Source: Tepidisphaeraceae bacterium (GTDB taxonomy: Bacteria > Planctomycetota > Phycisphaerae > Tepidisphaerales > Tepidisphaeraceae). Taken from it: 19,975 bases of DNA. The DNA lies in contig JANWHF010000200.1 in assembly GCA_025450555.1 (NCBI GenBank), positions 1 to 19,975 of the forward strand. The letters are read 5' to 3'. Position numbers and translations under genes: made by a program. This document shows positions 8,122 to 15,438 of this stretch, in pieces. Each line of letters begins with the position of its first letter. The first letter of the stretch is position 1. Below the pieces are notes generated by a model. It searched no databases. It saw only the letters and a program-made list of their open reading frames with translations, and was not told the DNA's origin.

Positions 8122-9177
8122 TTGAAACCGAGCCGAGCTGTGTTTTTAGAGCCGCTGGAAATGCGACATCTGCTCTCCAGCAGCGTTGCCCATCTTACAC
8201 CGCAAGGATTCCCTCCAGCTCAGATTCAACAGGCCTACAGCTTCAATCAGATCAACCTGACACCCGGGCCTAAAACAATCGCCAAGCCGGACGGACGGGG
8301 GCAGACGGTCGCCATCGTCACGGCTTACCGCGATCCAAACATCGCCTCCGATCTACGCACCTTCGACAGAATGTTTGGGATTCCTAATCAGATTCCGCAT
8401 GGCGGATTCGCTCTTTCCATCGCCACGCCTAATGGCCGACCCGCGATCGATCCGAGCTGGGCCCAAGAGACATCGTTGGATGTCGAATGGGCGCATGCGA
8501 TGGCGCCGGGAGCGAAGATCCTGCTGGTCGAGGCGAAATCGCAAAGCGCTGCGGATCTTTTCAATGCCGTCGATTTTGCCCGCAAAAAGCGCGGCGTTTC
8601 GGTCGTTTCCATGAGCTGGGGCTGGGATACCGCGCCGCTTGGAGTCGATTATCAGAACATTCTCGCGACGCCGCCGAAACATGTCGCCGGCCTCAGCAAC
8701 GGCGACGGCGTAACTTTTGTGATGTCCGCTGGCGACAGCGGAGCGGCCAATAGTTGGCCCGATGCTTCGGTCAATGTCGTTTCGGTCGGCGGCACGACCC
8801 TTTCTCTCGATGCGAATGGCAACTACGCCGGTGAAATCCCGCTCCCTCAGAGCGCACTGGATGCCACGGTTGATTACAACGCCGATCCCAATCCCGGTTA
8901 TGTGGTGTATGACAGCGTGCCATTTCAGGGACAACAGGGTTGGCAGATTGGAAGTGGCACGAGCGCGGGCGCTCCGCAATGGGCGGCGCTGATTGCCATT
9001 TCAGACCAAGGCCGCGCGCTGGATCATAAGCATTCCCTCGACGGTAAAACCCAGACTCTGCCCGCGTTAGAAACCGCACCATCTACCGATTTTCACACCA
9101 TCACCGGAGCAGCCTCGACGGCAGGCCGCGGCTCACCCTTTGCCGATCGGGTCATCACGACGCTCATGAACGTATGA
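8122..9177 (+). CDS. Sedolisin-family (S53) peptidase paralogue, compact form without C-terminal repeats
   Basis: The 351-residue product starts at a TTG supported by AAGGGAGA seven bases upstream. The N-terminus MKPSRAVFLEPLEMRHLLSS is a LEPR-XLL-like motif, as in the neighbouring divergent peptidase. The catalytic residues are present: E116 and D120 (QETSLDVEW), D205 (SAGDSG) and S281 (SGTSAGAP). Compared with the neighbour it lacks about 23 residues between NYAGE and the NADPN motif, which removes the W-x2-GGGGxS...PxYQ block. It also lacks the GYD part of the C-terminal calcium site (TITG is followed quickly by AGRGSPFADRV). There is no activation prodomain and no beta-repeat tail. It may be a divergent active protease, one with altered substrate binding, or a calcium-independent or inactive form. 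Family membership is confident, activity is not. Confidence 0.88.
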   Translation: MKPSRAVFLEPLEMRHLLSSSVAHLTPQGFPPAQIQQAYSFNQINLTPGPKTIAKPDGRGQTVAIVTAYRDPNIASDLRTFDRMFGIPNQIPHGGFALSIATPNGRPAIDPSWAQETSLDVEWAHAMAPGAKILLVEAKSQSAADLFNAVDFARKKRGVSVVSMSWGWDTAPLGVDYQNILATPPKHVAGLSNGDGVTFVMSAGDSGAANSWPDASVNVVSVGGTTLSLDANGNYAGEIPLPQSALDATVDYNADPNPGYVVYDSVPFQGQQGWQIGSGTSAGAPQWAALIAISDQGRALDHKHSLDGKTQTLPALETAPSTDFHTITGAASTAGRGSPFADRVITTLMNV

Positions 9178-9317
9178 CACCCGGCCTTGCAGTCATTAAA
9201 GATTGATCGGTGAACAGGTTAAAGGAAAATAGATCGCTGCTCGCAAGAGAGCTTGGCTTACGGTACAATTTGGACCTCTCTCGGGCTGGATTTGCTTGCG
9301 CTATTGGAGGTTAGGAA

Positions 9318-10331
9318 ATGCGTCTTGGGCGCCTGATGTCCGCGGCGACCTTGGGGGTCGCGATTGCAACGTCGTGCCTCTGCGCGCCGGCGCTGGCCGA
9401 TGGCAATTTCACTATAACGCTGGTGCCGCAGACGGGTATGATCGGCAATCAGCCGGCCATCGATGCTTTCACTCGCGCGGCCAATGAATGGTCTTCGCAC
9501 ATCACGTCCACCGCGCCGGTCAACATTGTGATCGATGTCAATTTTGCGAACACGTTGAATTCGAACACGATCGCACAGAGTCCATTGAATGGAAAAGATC
9601 TGCCGTTTGACACGGTTCGAAACGCGATCGTGACAAACGTCACGCCTTTCAATCCGATCGCGGCTTTTCTCCCGACCTCCTCGACCATTGCGGTCCATAC
9701 CGTGCAGCCCAACACGTTCGATTCGACGCAGATTTATGTCCAATCGGCAAATCAGAAGGTCCTGGGACTTTGGTCGGGCCAGCCGACTGGCGCAGACGGC
9801 GTTATTACTTTTAATAGCAATTTCAATTTCAATTACACGGGCAACCCCACGGCAGCCCAGACGGATTTCCAATCAGTCGCCGCGCATGAAATTGGCCATG
9901 TCCTGGGATTCGATTCGACCGTGGATGATTATGATGCGAGCCCGGGCAATCTACTGGACCTGCTCCCGCTGGACCTGTATCGGTTCAACAGCTCCAGCAT
10001 TCCCACAACGCCGACCGGTTTTACGACCGCGGTGCGAGAACTTGCGCCCGGCGCGGCGAGCGTGACGTCCGACACGTTCAGTTCATATCAAATGTCCACC
10101 GGCGTCAATTTCGGCGATGGCAACGGCGCCAGCCACTGGAAAGATGATGCCCTCGGCGGAAGTTACGTCGGCGTGATGGATCCAACTCTTCCGGCGGGCA
10201 TGGTCTATCCGCTAACCACTGCTGATCTTCTGGCGATGCAATTGATTGGATATGACGTGACGCCCGAGCCGGGATGTGCAGTGCTGTTCTGCATTGTCGG
10301 CTTCGGGCTGCTGAAGCGCCGCCGAGCGTAA
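9318..10331 (+). CDS. Secreted zincin metalloprotease with PEP-CTERM sorting tail (NF038122-like)
   Basis: The 337-residue protein starts at an ATG with GGAGG seven bases upstream (9306-9310). Residues 1-28 are a signal peptide (hydrophobic LMSAATLGVAIATS, cleavage near ALA-DG). The zinc site is HEIGHVLGFDS (190-200), the metzincin-like HExxHxxGxxx pattern. The sequence ends in a PEP-CTERM signal: TPEPG (315-319), a hydrophobic stretch, then KRRRA. In exosortase systems such tails direct export and processing at the envelope. No exosortase gene is in this window, so the sorting enzyme must be elsewhere. The overall layout resembles PEP-CTERM metalloproteases of the NF038122 type. A possible -10 element (TACAAT, 9264-9269) lies upstream, but its -35 is poor. 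The stop is four bases from the stop of the convergent DUF1634-like gene. Confidence 0.85.
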   Translation: MRLGRLMSAATLGVAIATSCLCAPALADGNFTITLVPQTGMIGNQPAIDAFTRAANEWSSHITSTAPVNIVIDVNFANTLNSNTIAQSPLNGKDLPFDTVRNAIVTNVTPFNPIAAFLPTSSTIAVHTVQPNTFDSTQIYVQSANQKVLGLWSGQPTGADGVITFNSNFNFNYTGNPTAAQTDFQSVAAHEIGHVLGFDSTVDDYDASPGNLLDLLPLDLYRFNSSSIPTTPTGFTTAVRELAPGAASVTSDTFSSYQMSTGVNFGDGNGASHWKDDALGGSYVGVMDPTLPAGMVYPLTTADLLAMQLIGYDVTPEPGCAVLFCIVGFGLLKRRRA

Positions 10332-10335
10332 TCGT

Positions 10336-10761
10336 TCAGCCCTCCACCTTTCCCAGAAAAAAAGACAACACCAAAAGCAGCAATACCATCGTGGTCAACA
10401 CGACGAAAATGGCGTCCTTCTGCACTGCGAAGGCGATGATCGACACCGCCACGCGCATCACTGGCGTAGCGATCAAAAGCAGAAGCCCGAGAACAACGAA
10501 CGATCGTCCTTCCAGCGAACGCAAGCCCGAGACCATTCCACTGATCGAATGTGGAAAATCGCTGTTGCTCTGCACGATGCGCTTCAACTCAGTTCGAGAT
10601 GAAAAGTAATCGTGATGGTGCATGAAACTCAGTCCCGTCCCCATCACGACAATGAAGAGGCTCAGGATCACGCCAGTGCGCAGTAGATTGCTGATCAAGA
10701 TTTCAGTGCGATGCACCGGCTCCACATCAGGCACGGACTTTGGCGGCGGGGGAGTGGCCAA
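10336..10761 (-). CDS. Small three-TM membrane protein, DUF1634-like, partner of TSUP permease
   Basis: The likely start is a TTG at 10761, preceded by AAAGGAG with a nine-base spacer, giving 141 residues. A longer ATG-less frame runs to 10812, but it would overlap the upstream permease much further. The N-terminus is proline-rich (ATPPPPKS). Three hydrophobic segments follow: LLRTGVILSLFIVVMGTG, SFVVLGLLLLIATPVMRV and the C-terminal AIFVVLTTMVLLLLVLSFF. This size, topology and position next to a TauE/SafE permease match the DUF1634 family, whose members are usually encoded beside TSUP transporters. The gene overlaps the permease 3' end by 35 bases, which suggests translational coupling. A function as an accessory subunit is inferred from context only. 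Confidence 0.78.
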   Translation of the reverse strand: MATPPPPKSVPDVEPVHRTEILISNLLRTGVILSLFIVVMGTGLSFMHHHDYFSSRTELKRIVQSNSDFPHSISGMVSGLRSLEGRSFVVLGLLLLIATPVMRVAVSIIAFAVQKDAIFVVLTTMVLLLLVLSFFLGKVEG

Positions 10762-11599
10762 GTTGATGTACTCCTTTCCAAAGCATCTGTCCGGAAATGA
10801 CCAGCAGCACAATCACAAAGACGGCGCGAATGGCCTGATTCTTGATCCGGCCCAGAAGAAATGATCCGCCGGTCGCGCCAACGAGTACGCCCGCCGCCAC
10901 CGGCGCGGCAATGAACGGGTTGATGTCCCCGCGGGCAAAATAAACGCCAGCACTGGCGGCGGCAGTCACGCCAATCATGAAATTGCTCGTCGCAGTAGAC
11001 ACTTTGATCGGCAATCGCATCGCCAGGTCCATCGCCGAAACTTTCAGCGCGCCGGATCCAATTCCCAGCAATCCGCTGACGCATCCCGCGATATACATCA
11101 GGAAAAGACCAAGCAGACTCCGGGTCGTGCGATAATCGACGCGCTTCGAAATGGATTGATCGAAATAGTGGTCGTGCAGCCGCAGTCGGTTGGCCAGCCG
11201 GTCGGGCGGCACCGCATGTACATGCTCTTCGTCCCTGTTGCGGAACATTTCGATCGCCGAGTAGCCCATGATGATCCCGAAGATCACAAAGAGCCACGCC
11301 GGATGAATTTTCCCAGCGATGAATGCGCCGGTCAGCGCGCCGGTTGTCGTGGCCACTTCGAGGAACATCGCCACGCGCAGGTTGGTCATGCGTTCGCGCA
11401 CGTAGGCCGATGCCGCGCCGCTCGAAGTCGCGATGACCGAGACGATCGAAGCGCCGATGGCAAATCGAATGTCGATATGAAGCAGCAGCGTGAGCGCTGG
11501 AATGACAATGATTCCGCCGCCCAGGCCCAGCAGCGAACCCAGGACGCCGGCCCCGATCGAGATGCCAAACGTCACGAGCGTGAAAACCAGCGGCGTCAT
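10727..11599 (-). CDS. TSUP (TauE/SafE) family anion/sulfite exporter permease
   Basis: This is a 290-residue integral membrane protein with about eight transmembrane segments. The TSUP hallmark glycine-rich loops appear in both halves: GSLLGLGGGIIVIPAL near the N-terminus and LGIGSGALKV followed by STATSNFMIGVTAAASAG in the second half. A hydrophilic cytoplasmic stretch (about 125-160, rich in Arg, Asp and His) separates the halves. Family members move sulfite, sulfoacetate, taurine-derived or other small organic anions out of the cell. The substrate here is unknown. A sulfatase begins 157 bases away on the opposite strand, which is compatible with a role in sulfur handling but does not prove it. 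The downstream gene overlaps and is probably co-transcribed. No clear Shine-Dalgarno precedes the ATG. Confidence 0.9.
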   Translation of the reverse strand: MTPLVFTLVTFGISIGAGVLGSLLGLGGGIIVIPALTLLLHIDIRFAIGASIVSVIATSSGAASAYVRERMTNLRVAMFLEVATTTGALTGAFIAGKIHPAWLFVIFGIIMGYSAIEMFRNRDEEHVHAVPPDRLANRLRLHDHYFDQSISKRVDYRTTRSLLGLFLMYIAGCVSGLLGIGSGALKVSAMDLAMRLPIKVSTATSNFMIGVTAAASAGVYFARGDINPFIAAPVAAGVLVGATGGSFLLGRIKNQAIRAVFVIVLLVISGQMLWKGVHQLGHSPAAKVRA

Positions 11600-11681
11600 G
11601 GGCGTAGGCTATAGGGCAAGCAGCCGAAGCACGCAATGCTTTACCGAATCAGTCGCGCCGAAGCTGATGCCGGTTTTTCCT

Positions 11682-11710
11682 TTGACGGCTGCCGATTGCC
11701 CGCCCACAAT
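11682..11710 (+). promoter_or_regulatory. Sigma70-like promoter for the sulfatase
   Basis: TTGACG (11682-11687) and CACAAT (11705-11710) are separated by 17 bases, close to the TTGACA/TATAAT consensus. This would place the transcript start near 11717, about 40 bases before the sulfatase ATG. The prediction is by eye only. Confidence 0.4.
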
Positions 11711-11756
11711 GCGATCCGATCAATTTCATGATTGACTGCCCTGGAGGGACGCCTGA

Positions 11757-13913
11757 ATGAAGCGCACAACGATCCATCAACTTCTCGCCATTGTTGCTTT
11801 GCTTTTGCCCACGACCCTGCGGGCCGCCCCTTCCAGCCGACCCAACATCGTCTTTATCTTCAGCGACGATCATGCCTACCAGGCGATCAGCGCGTACGGC
11901 TATGGGCTCAACAAGACGCCCAACATCGACAGCCTGGCCTCGCAGGGCATGCGCTTCAACCGCTGCCTGACGACTTATTCGCTTTGCGGCCCGGCCCGGG
12001 CGTGCGTGCTCACTGGCAAATACAGCCATCTCAATGGCTTTTACAACAATTACAATAGCCGCTTCGATGGCTCGCAGGTGACCATGCCCAAGCTGCTGCA
12101 GGCAGCAGGGTATCAGACAGCCATCATCGGCAAGTGGCACCTCGAGAGCGATCCGACCGGCTTCGATTTCTGGGAAATCCTTCCCGGTCAGGGACAATAC
12201 TACAACCCGCCGATGTTTCTTAACGGCAGGCGAGTCGTCAAAAGCGGCTACGTCACCGACATCATCACCGACGACACGCTCGACTGGCTCAAGAACAAGC
12301 GCGATCCCAACAAGCCTTTCCTGCTCATGTGCCAGCACAAGGCACCGCATCGCGAATGGGAGCCGGCGCTGAAAAATCTGGCGATGTACGACGGCGTGAA
12401 GTTCAAGGAGCCCGACACGCTCTTCGACGATTACTCCGGCCGCGGCAAGGCCGAGCACGAGCAAGACATGATGATCGCCAAAACGATGAACAATCGCGAT
12501 CTGAAACTCGTGCCGCCGCCGACACTCAACGCCGAGCAGCGCAAGCCATGGGATGCCTACTACAACCCGCGCAACGCGGCTTTCGAAAGCCAGCATCTTT
12601 CGGGCAAGGACCTGGTTCGCTGGAAATACCAGCGCTACATGCACGATTACATGGCGACCATCGCTTCCGTCGATGAGAGCGTCGGGCGCATCGTCGAATA
12701 TCTCAAACAATCCGGCCTCGATCAGAACACGATCGTTGTTTACTCCTCCGACCAGGGATTCTATCTGGGCGAGCATGGCTGGTTCGACAAGCGTTGGATC
12801 TTCAAGCAGTCGCTGCGAACGCCACTGATCGTGCGCTGGCCGGGCCACACGCCGGCCGGCTCAGTCAACAACGATATGGTCTCGAATCTCGACTTTGCCG
12901 AAACGTTCCTCGATGCGGCAGGCGTGCCGATCCCGAAGGAAATGCAGGGTCGCAGCATGGTGCCGGTGCTGGAAGGGCACACGCCTGCCGATTGGCGCAA
13001 GGAATTCTATTATCACTACTACGAGCATCCGGCGGTTCACAACGTCGCCAAGCATTACGGCATCGTCACGGATCGCTACAAGCTCGTTCATTTCTATGAG
13101 CCGGAGTTCAATTACTGGGAGCTCTTTGATCTGCAAAGAGATCCCGAGGAGATGACCAGCGTCTACGATCGGCCGGAGTACGCGCAGGTGCAGAAGGACC
13201 TGCATGAGCGGCTGGATCGCCTGCGGAAAGAATTGAAGGTGCCGGCCCAGGATGCGCCGCAGAGCATCATCAAGCCCGCGGCCCCGGCCGGGGCGGCCCG
13301 CGCGATCAATGCGCTGCACGCATGGGTCCTGGATTATCGCTTCGATCACGATGAAGGCGACAAAGTCATCGACGCATCGGGCCATGGCAACGATGGCCAT
13401 GCGCAGGATGCTCCCGTTGCGCTCGGGCGCAATGGCGCGCACGCCCGGAGATTTGATGGCAAGGGATTCATTCAAGTACCACACACGCGCAGCATGAATG
13501 CCGGCGTCGGTGCGATGAGCGTCGATGCGACCTTCAAGGCGGATCAAGGCAACGGCGTGATTCTCGCCCTCGGAGGTGAATCCAACGGCTTCTGCCTTTC
13601 GCTGGAAGACGGGAAGCCGGTGTTTACTTTGGTTGCAGGAAAAAAGAGGACGCGCCTCGCCGCTTCGCAAAGCGTCACCGGCCAATGGGCGACGGTTCAC
13701 GCTTCGTTTGATGCGAAAAATATTTCGATTCGTGTGAATGATGACGCGCCCTCTACGGCAACCGTCGTCCAACCGCTGAAGCGGAATCCCAACGAAGCGA
13801 TGCAAATCGGCGCTGATTTGGGGACAACCGTGCTGGAATCACCCGCCCCTCATTTCACCGGGCTGATTGAATCGATTCGCCTCTACAGCGGACAAGCGCC
13901 AAAAGAACAGTAA
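11757..13913 (+). CDS. Secreted Cys-type sulfatase (S1 family) with C-terminal LamG/concanavalin-like domain
   Basis: The 718-residue product starts at an ATG with GGAGGG eight bases upstream and a signal peptide (hydrophobic 8-23, cleavage near LRA-AP). Residues ~28-495 are an arylsulfatase fold. The metal ligands are in SDDH (36-39). The C77-G-P-A-R81 motif would be converted to formylglycine by a sulfatase-maturing enzyme that is not in this window. GKWHL (125-129), H194/H198 and SDQGFYLGEHG (331-341) complete the active site. The C-terminal part of the sulfatase (NYWELFDLQRDPEEMTSVYD) is typical of polysaccharide or glycosaminoglycan sulfatases. Residues ~520-718 form a LamG-like jelly roll (ALHAWVLDYRFDHDEGDKV...FTGLIESIRLYSG), probably binding glycans. 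The substrate is a sulfated glycan, exact type unknown. Planctomycetes carry many such enzymes. Confidence 0.93.
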   Translation: MKRTTIHQLLAIVALLLPTTLRAAPSSRPNIVFIFSDDHAYQAISAYGYGLNKTPNIDSLASQGMRFNRCLTTYSLCGPARACVLTGKYSHLNGFYNNYNSRFDGSQVTMPKLLQAAGYQTAIIGKWHLESDPTGFDFWEILPGQGQYYNPPMFLNGRRVVKSGYVTDIITDDTLDWLKNKRDPNKPFLLMCQHKAPHREWEPALKNLAMYDGVKFKEPDTLFDDYSGRGKAEHEQDMMIAKTMNNRDLKLVPPPTLNAEQRKPWDAYYNPRNAAFESQHLSGKDLVRWKYQRYMHDYMATIASVDESVGRIVEYLKQSGLDQNTIVVYSSDQGFYLGEHGWFDKRWIFKQSLRTPLIVRWPGHTPAGSVNNDMVSNLDFAETFLDAAGVPIPKEMQGRSMVPVLEGHTPADWRKEFYYHYYEHPAVHNVAKHYGIVTDRYKLVHFYEPEFNYWELFDLQRDPEEMTSVYDRPEYAQVQKDLHERLDRLRKELKVPAQDAPQSIIKPAAPAGAARAINALHAWVLDYRFDHDEGDKVIDASGHGNDGHAQDAPVALGRNGAHARRFDGKGFIQVPHTRSMNAGVGAMSVDATFKADQGNGVILALGGESNGFCLSLEDGKPVFTLVAGKKRTRLAASQSVTGQWATVHASFDAKNISIRVNDDAPSTATVVQPLKRNPNEAMQIGADLGTTVLESPAPHFTGLIESIRLYSGQAPKEQ

Positions 13914-13942
13914 TGTCGATGCTCCTGCATCGTCCTTATTCA

Positions 13943-14084
13943 TTTAGCCGCCCCTTTGTGGGGCGCGTCCAGCGGCGCGCGACGCGATGAGGACATGGGA
14001 TCGCCGAGCGACACGGATTTGCACATCGAAAGCGCTCTTGCGCGTGACGTGCATTGGACGCGCGCCGCAGGCGGAGCGGCTAAA
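13943..14084. repeat. Inverted-repeat-bounded element between the sulfatase and murG, overlapping the murG stop
   Basis: TTTAGCCGC (13943-13951) and GCGGCTAAA (14076-14084) are exact reverse complements. A nested pair GCGCGTCCA (13963-13971) and TGGACGCGC (14055-14063) also matches. Inside, CGCCCC/GGGGCG (13949-13954/13960-13965) makes a local hairpin. The right arm contains the murG TAG stop (14082-14080). The outer arm sequence is shared with the palindrome at 15311-15389, so both may belong to one dispersed family. It could serve as a transcription barrier between convergent genes. Confidence 0.55.
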
Positions 14085-15219
14085 ATGATGCGCGCGCCAA
14101 CTCGATGACAAGCTTTGCCACACGCTCGGCGGCGTCGGACTTCCCAAGTTTCCGAGCGGCATCCGCCATCTGGCGGCGTTTGTTCGCGTCTTGAAGCAGC
14201 GGGGCAATCGCGGTTGTAAGTTTGGGAGCGTTTTTCTTCCGATCCTTTTCATCGTCGATGAGGATTGCTGCACTGCCATCGGCTAACACTTTCGCATTCA
14301 GCCGCTGGTGCATGTCTTTGTGGAAGGGGTAGGGCATCAGCAGCGAGGGAACGCCACACGCCGTCAGCTCGGCACAACTGCTCGCGCCCGATCGACAGAT
14401 CGCTAGATCGGCAACACTCCAGATATCCGCCATCGCAGGCGTGAAGTCGATTACTTGCGCCGTGACGGGTCGACCATTATCCGTAAGGGCCTTATATCCC
14501 GCCCGCACTGCATCCGCATGATCGCGCCCCGACAAATGCAGAATCTGCCAGCCGGTCGGCGACAACGTCTCTAACATCGTCAGCACGGCCTCATTGACTG
14601 TCTGCGCGCCCAGCGAAGCGCCAGTGACGACGAGCGTATTGAGGTGCGGGTCGATTTTCAGTCGCTGCGCTGCCTGTTCGCGCGGCGGCAGATTGCGAAT
14701 GTCATTGCGAATCGGGCAGCCGGTGGTTTTCAGCTTGCCGCGATTGGCTTCCTTTACGTATCCCGCTGTTTCATCGAACTGACAGCAGACCGCCTGGACG
14801 CGCTTCATCAGAAGCTGGTTTGCCTTCCCAGGAATCACATCGGGATTGAGAATCGCGCCTGGAATTTTGCGAGCCGAGGCTTCACGCACGGCGGGTGTGG
14901 CAGCGTATCCGCCAAGGCCCAGCACCGCCGCGGGCTTTCGCTCGTTGAGAACGCCGCGCACCAAATCCTTCGTATCCCACCACTTTTTGGAAAATCGAAG
15001 CATGCCGCTGATCGACAGTGCCAGCGGGATGACCGGCTGCGTGATAAACTCAAACCCCGTCGGCTCCAGGATCACGCGATCGATTTCGCGCTTGGTGCAT
15101 AAGAACAGCGGCCTGGCTTGCGGCGCCACCTCTCGTAACGCCTCGGCGACGGCAATCCCCGGATACAAATGCCCACCCGTTCCGCCGCCGGCAAATAAAA
15201 TCGTGATCGGTTCAGCCAT
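14080..15219 (-). CDS. murG: UDP-N-acetylglucosamine--N-acetylmuramyl-(pentapeptide) pyrophosphoryl-undecaprenol N-acetylglucosamine transferase
   Basis: MurG adds GlcNAc from UDP-GlcNAc to lipid I to make lipid II on the cytoplasmic face of the inner membrane. The 379-residue product is slightly longer than the E. coli enzyme (355). It has the N-terminal glycine loop FAGGGTGGHLYPG (9-21), including the conserved H17. In the C-terminal half, the nucleotide-sugar site SGASSCAELTACGVPSLLMP is followed by HKDMHQRLNAKVL, the usual MurG pattern. A basic and hydrophobic patch near ~80-100 (MLRFSKKWW) suits membrane association. There is no strong Shine-Dalgarno at the ATG. It lies downstream of trpD on the same strand, separated by 219 bases that hold a long palindrome. 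No other mur or fts gene is in the window, so it is outside a dcw cluster here. Its stop lies inside an inverted repeat arm. Confidence 0.96.
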   Translation of the reverse strand: MAEPITILFAGGGTGGHLYPGIAVAEALREVAPQARPLFLCTKREIDRVILEPTGFEFITQPVIPLALSISGMLRFSKKWWDTKDLVRGVLNERKPAAVLGLGGYAATPAVREASARKIPGAILNPDVIPGKANQLLMKRVQAVCCQFDETAGYVKEANRGKLKTTGCPIRNDIRNLPPREQAAQRLKIDPHLNTLVVTGASLGAQTVNEAVLTMLETLSPTGWQILHLSGRDHADAVRAGYKALTDNGRPVTAQVIDFTPAMADIWSVADLAICRSGASSCAELTACGVPSLLMPYPFHKDMHQRLNAKVLADGSAAILIDDEKDRKKNAPKLTTAIAPLLQDANKRRQMADAARKLGKSDAAERVAKLVIELARASF

Positions 15220-15310
15220 CGAAGCGGGGTAGATTAGCGACTGATGTTGCTTTTAGGAAATGACGAAGCCCCCCATAAATGCCACTCTTGCGAAAGATCT
15301 GCTTCCGGCG

Positions 15311-15389
15311 AGTTTAGCCGCGACGCGACAGCGGAGCGCTTCTCCGAGCGCGCCCGAAAAGCGATCCGCTGGCGCGTCGCGGCTAAACT
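15311..15389. repeat. 79-base long imperfect palindrome (REP/MITE-like) between trpD and murG
   Basis: AGTTTAGCCGCGACGCG (15311-15327) is the exact reverse complement of 15373-15389. Pairing continues inward with few mismatches: CAGCGGA (15329-15335) with TCCGCTG (15365-15371), then CGCTT (15337-15341) with AAGCG (15359-15363). The result is one hairpin spanning nearly the whole element. The outer TTTAGCCGC matches the arms of the element at 13943-14084. It has no T-run and no coding content. It lies in the trpD-murG intergenic region, where it could fold in the mRNA. Confidence 0.75.
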
Positions 15390-15438
15390 TGGCTTCCCAA
15401 CTCGTGACCCCGCGACGGCGGCATCGCAACATCCATTT

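Noticed and set aside
9258..9872. 204-codon minus frame rich in Arg
   Set aside because: It is antisense to the metalloprotease, which has a signal peptide, zinc motif and PEP-CTERM tail.
10695..11636. 313-codon frame on the minus strand overlapping the TSUP gene
   Set aside because: It is a shifted frame of the TSUP permease, rich in Arg, His and Cys without membrane character. The alternative frame matches TSUP well.
11649..12848. 399-codon open frame on the minus strand
   Set aside because: It lies fully antisense to the sulfatase catalytic domain, whose plus-strand frame has clear family motifs. The antisense product shows no recognisable domain; it reflects codon bias.
12861..13805. 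314-codon open frame on the minus strand
   Set aside because: It is antisense to the sulfatase C-terminal and LamG regions, with no family motif and no credible start context.
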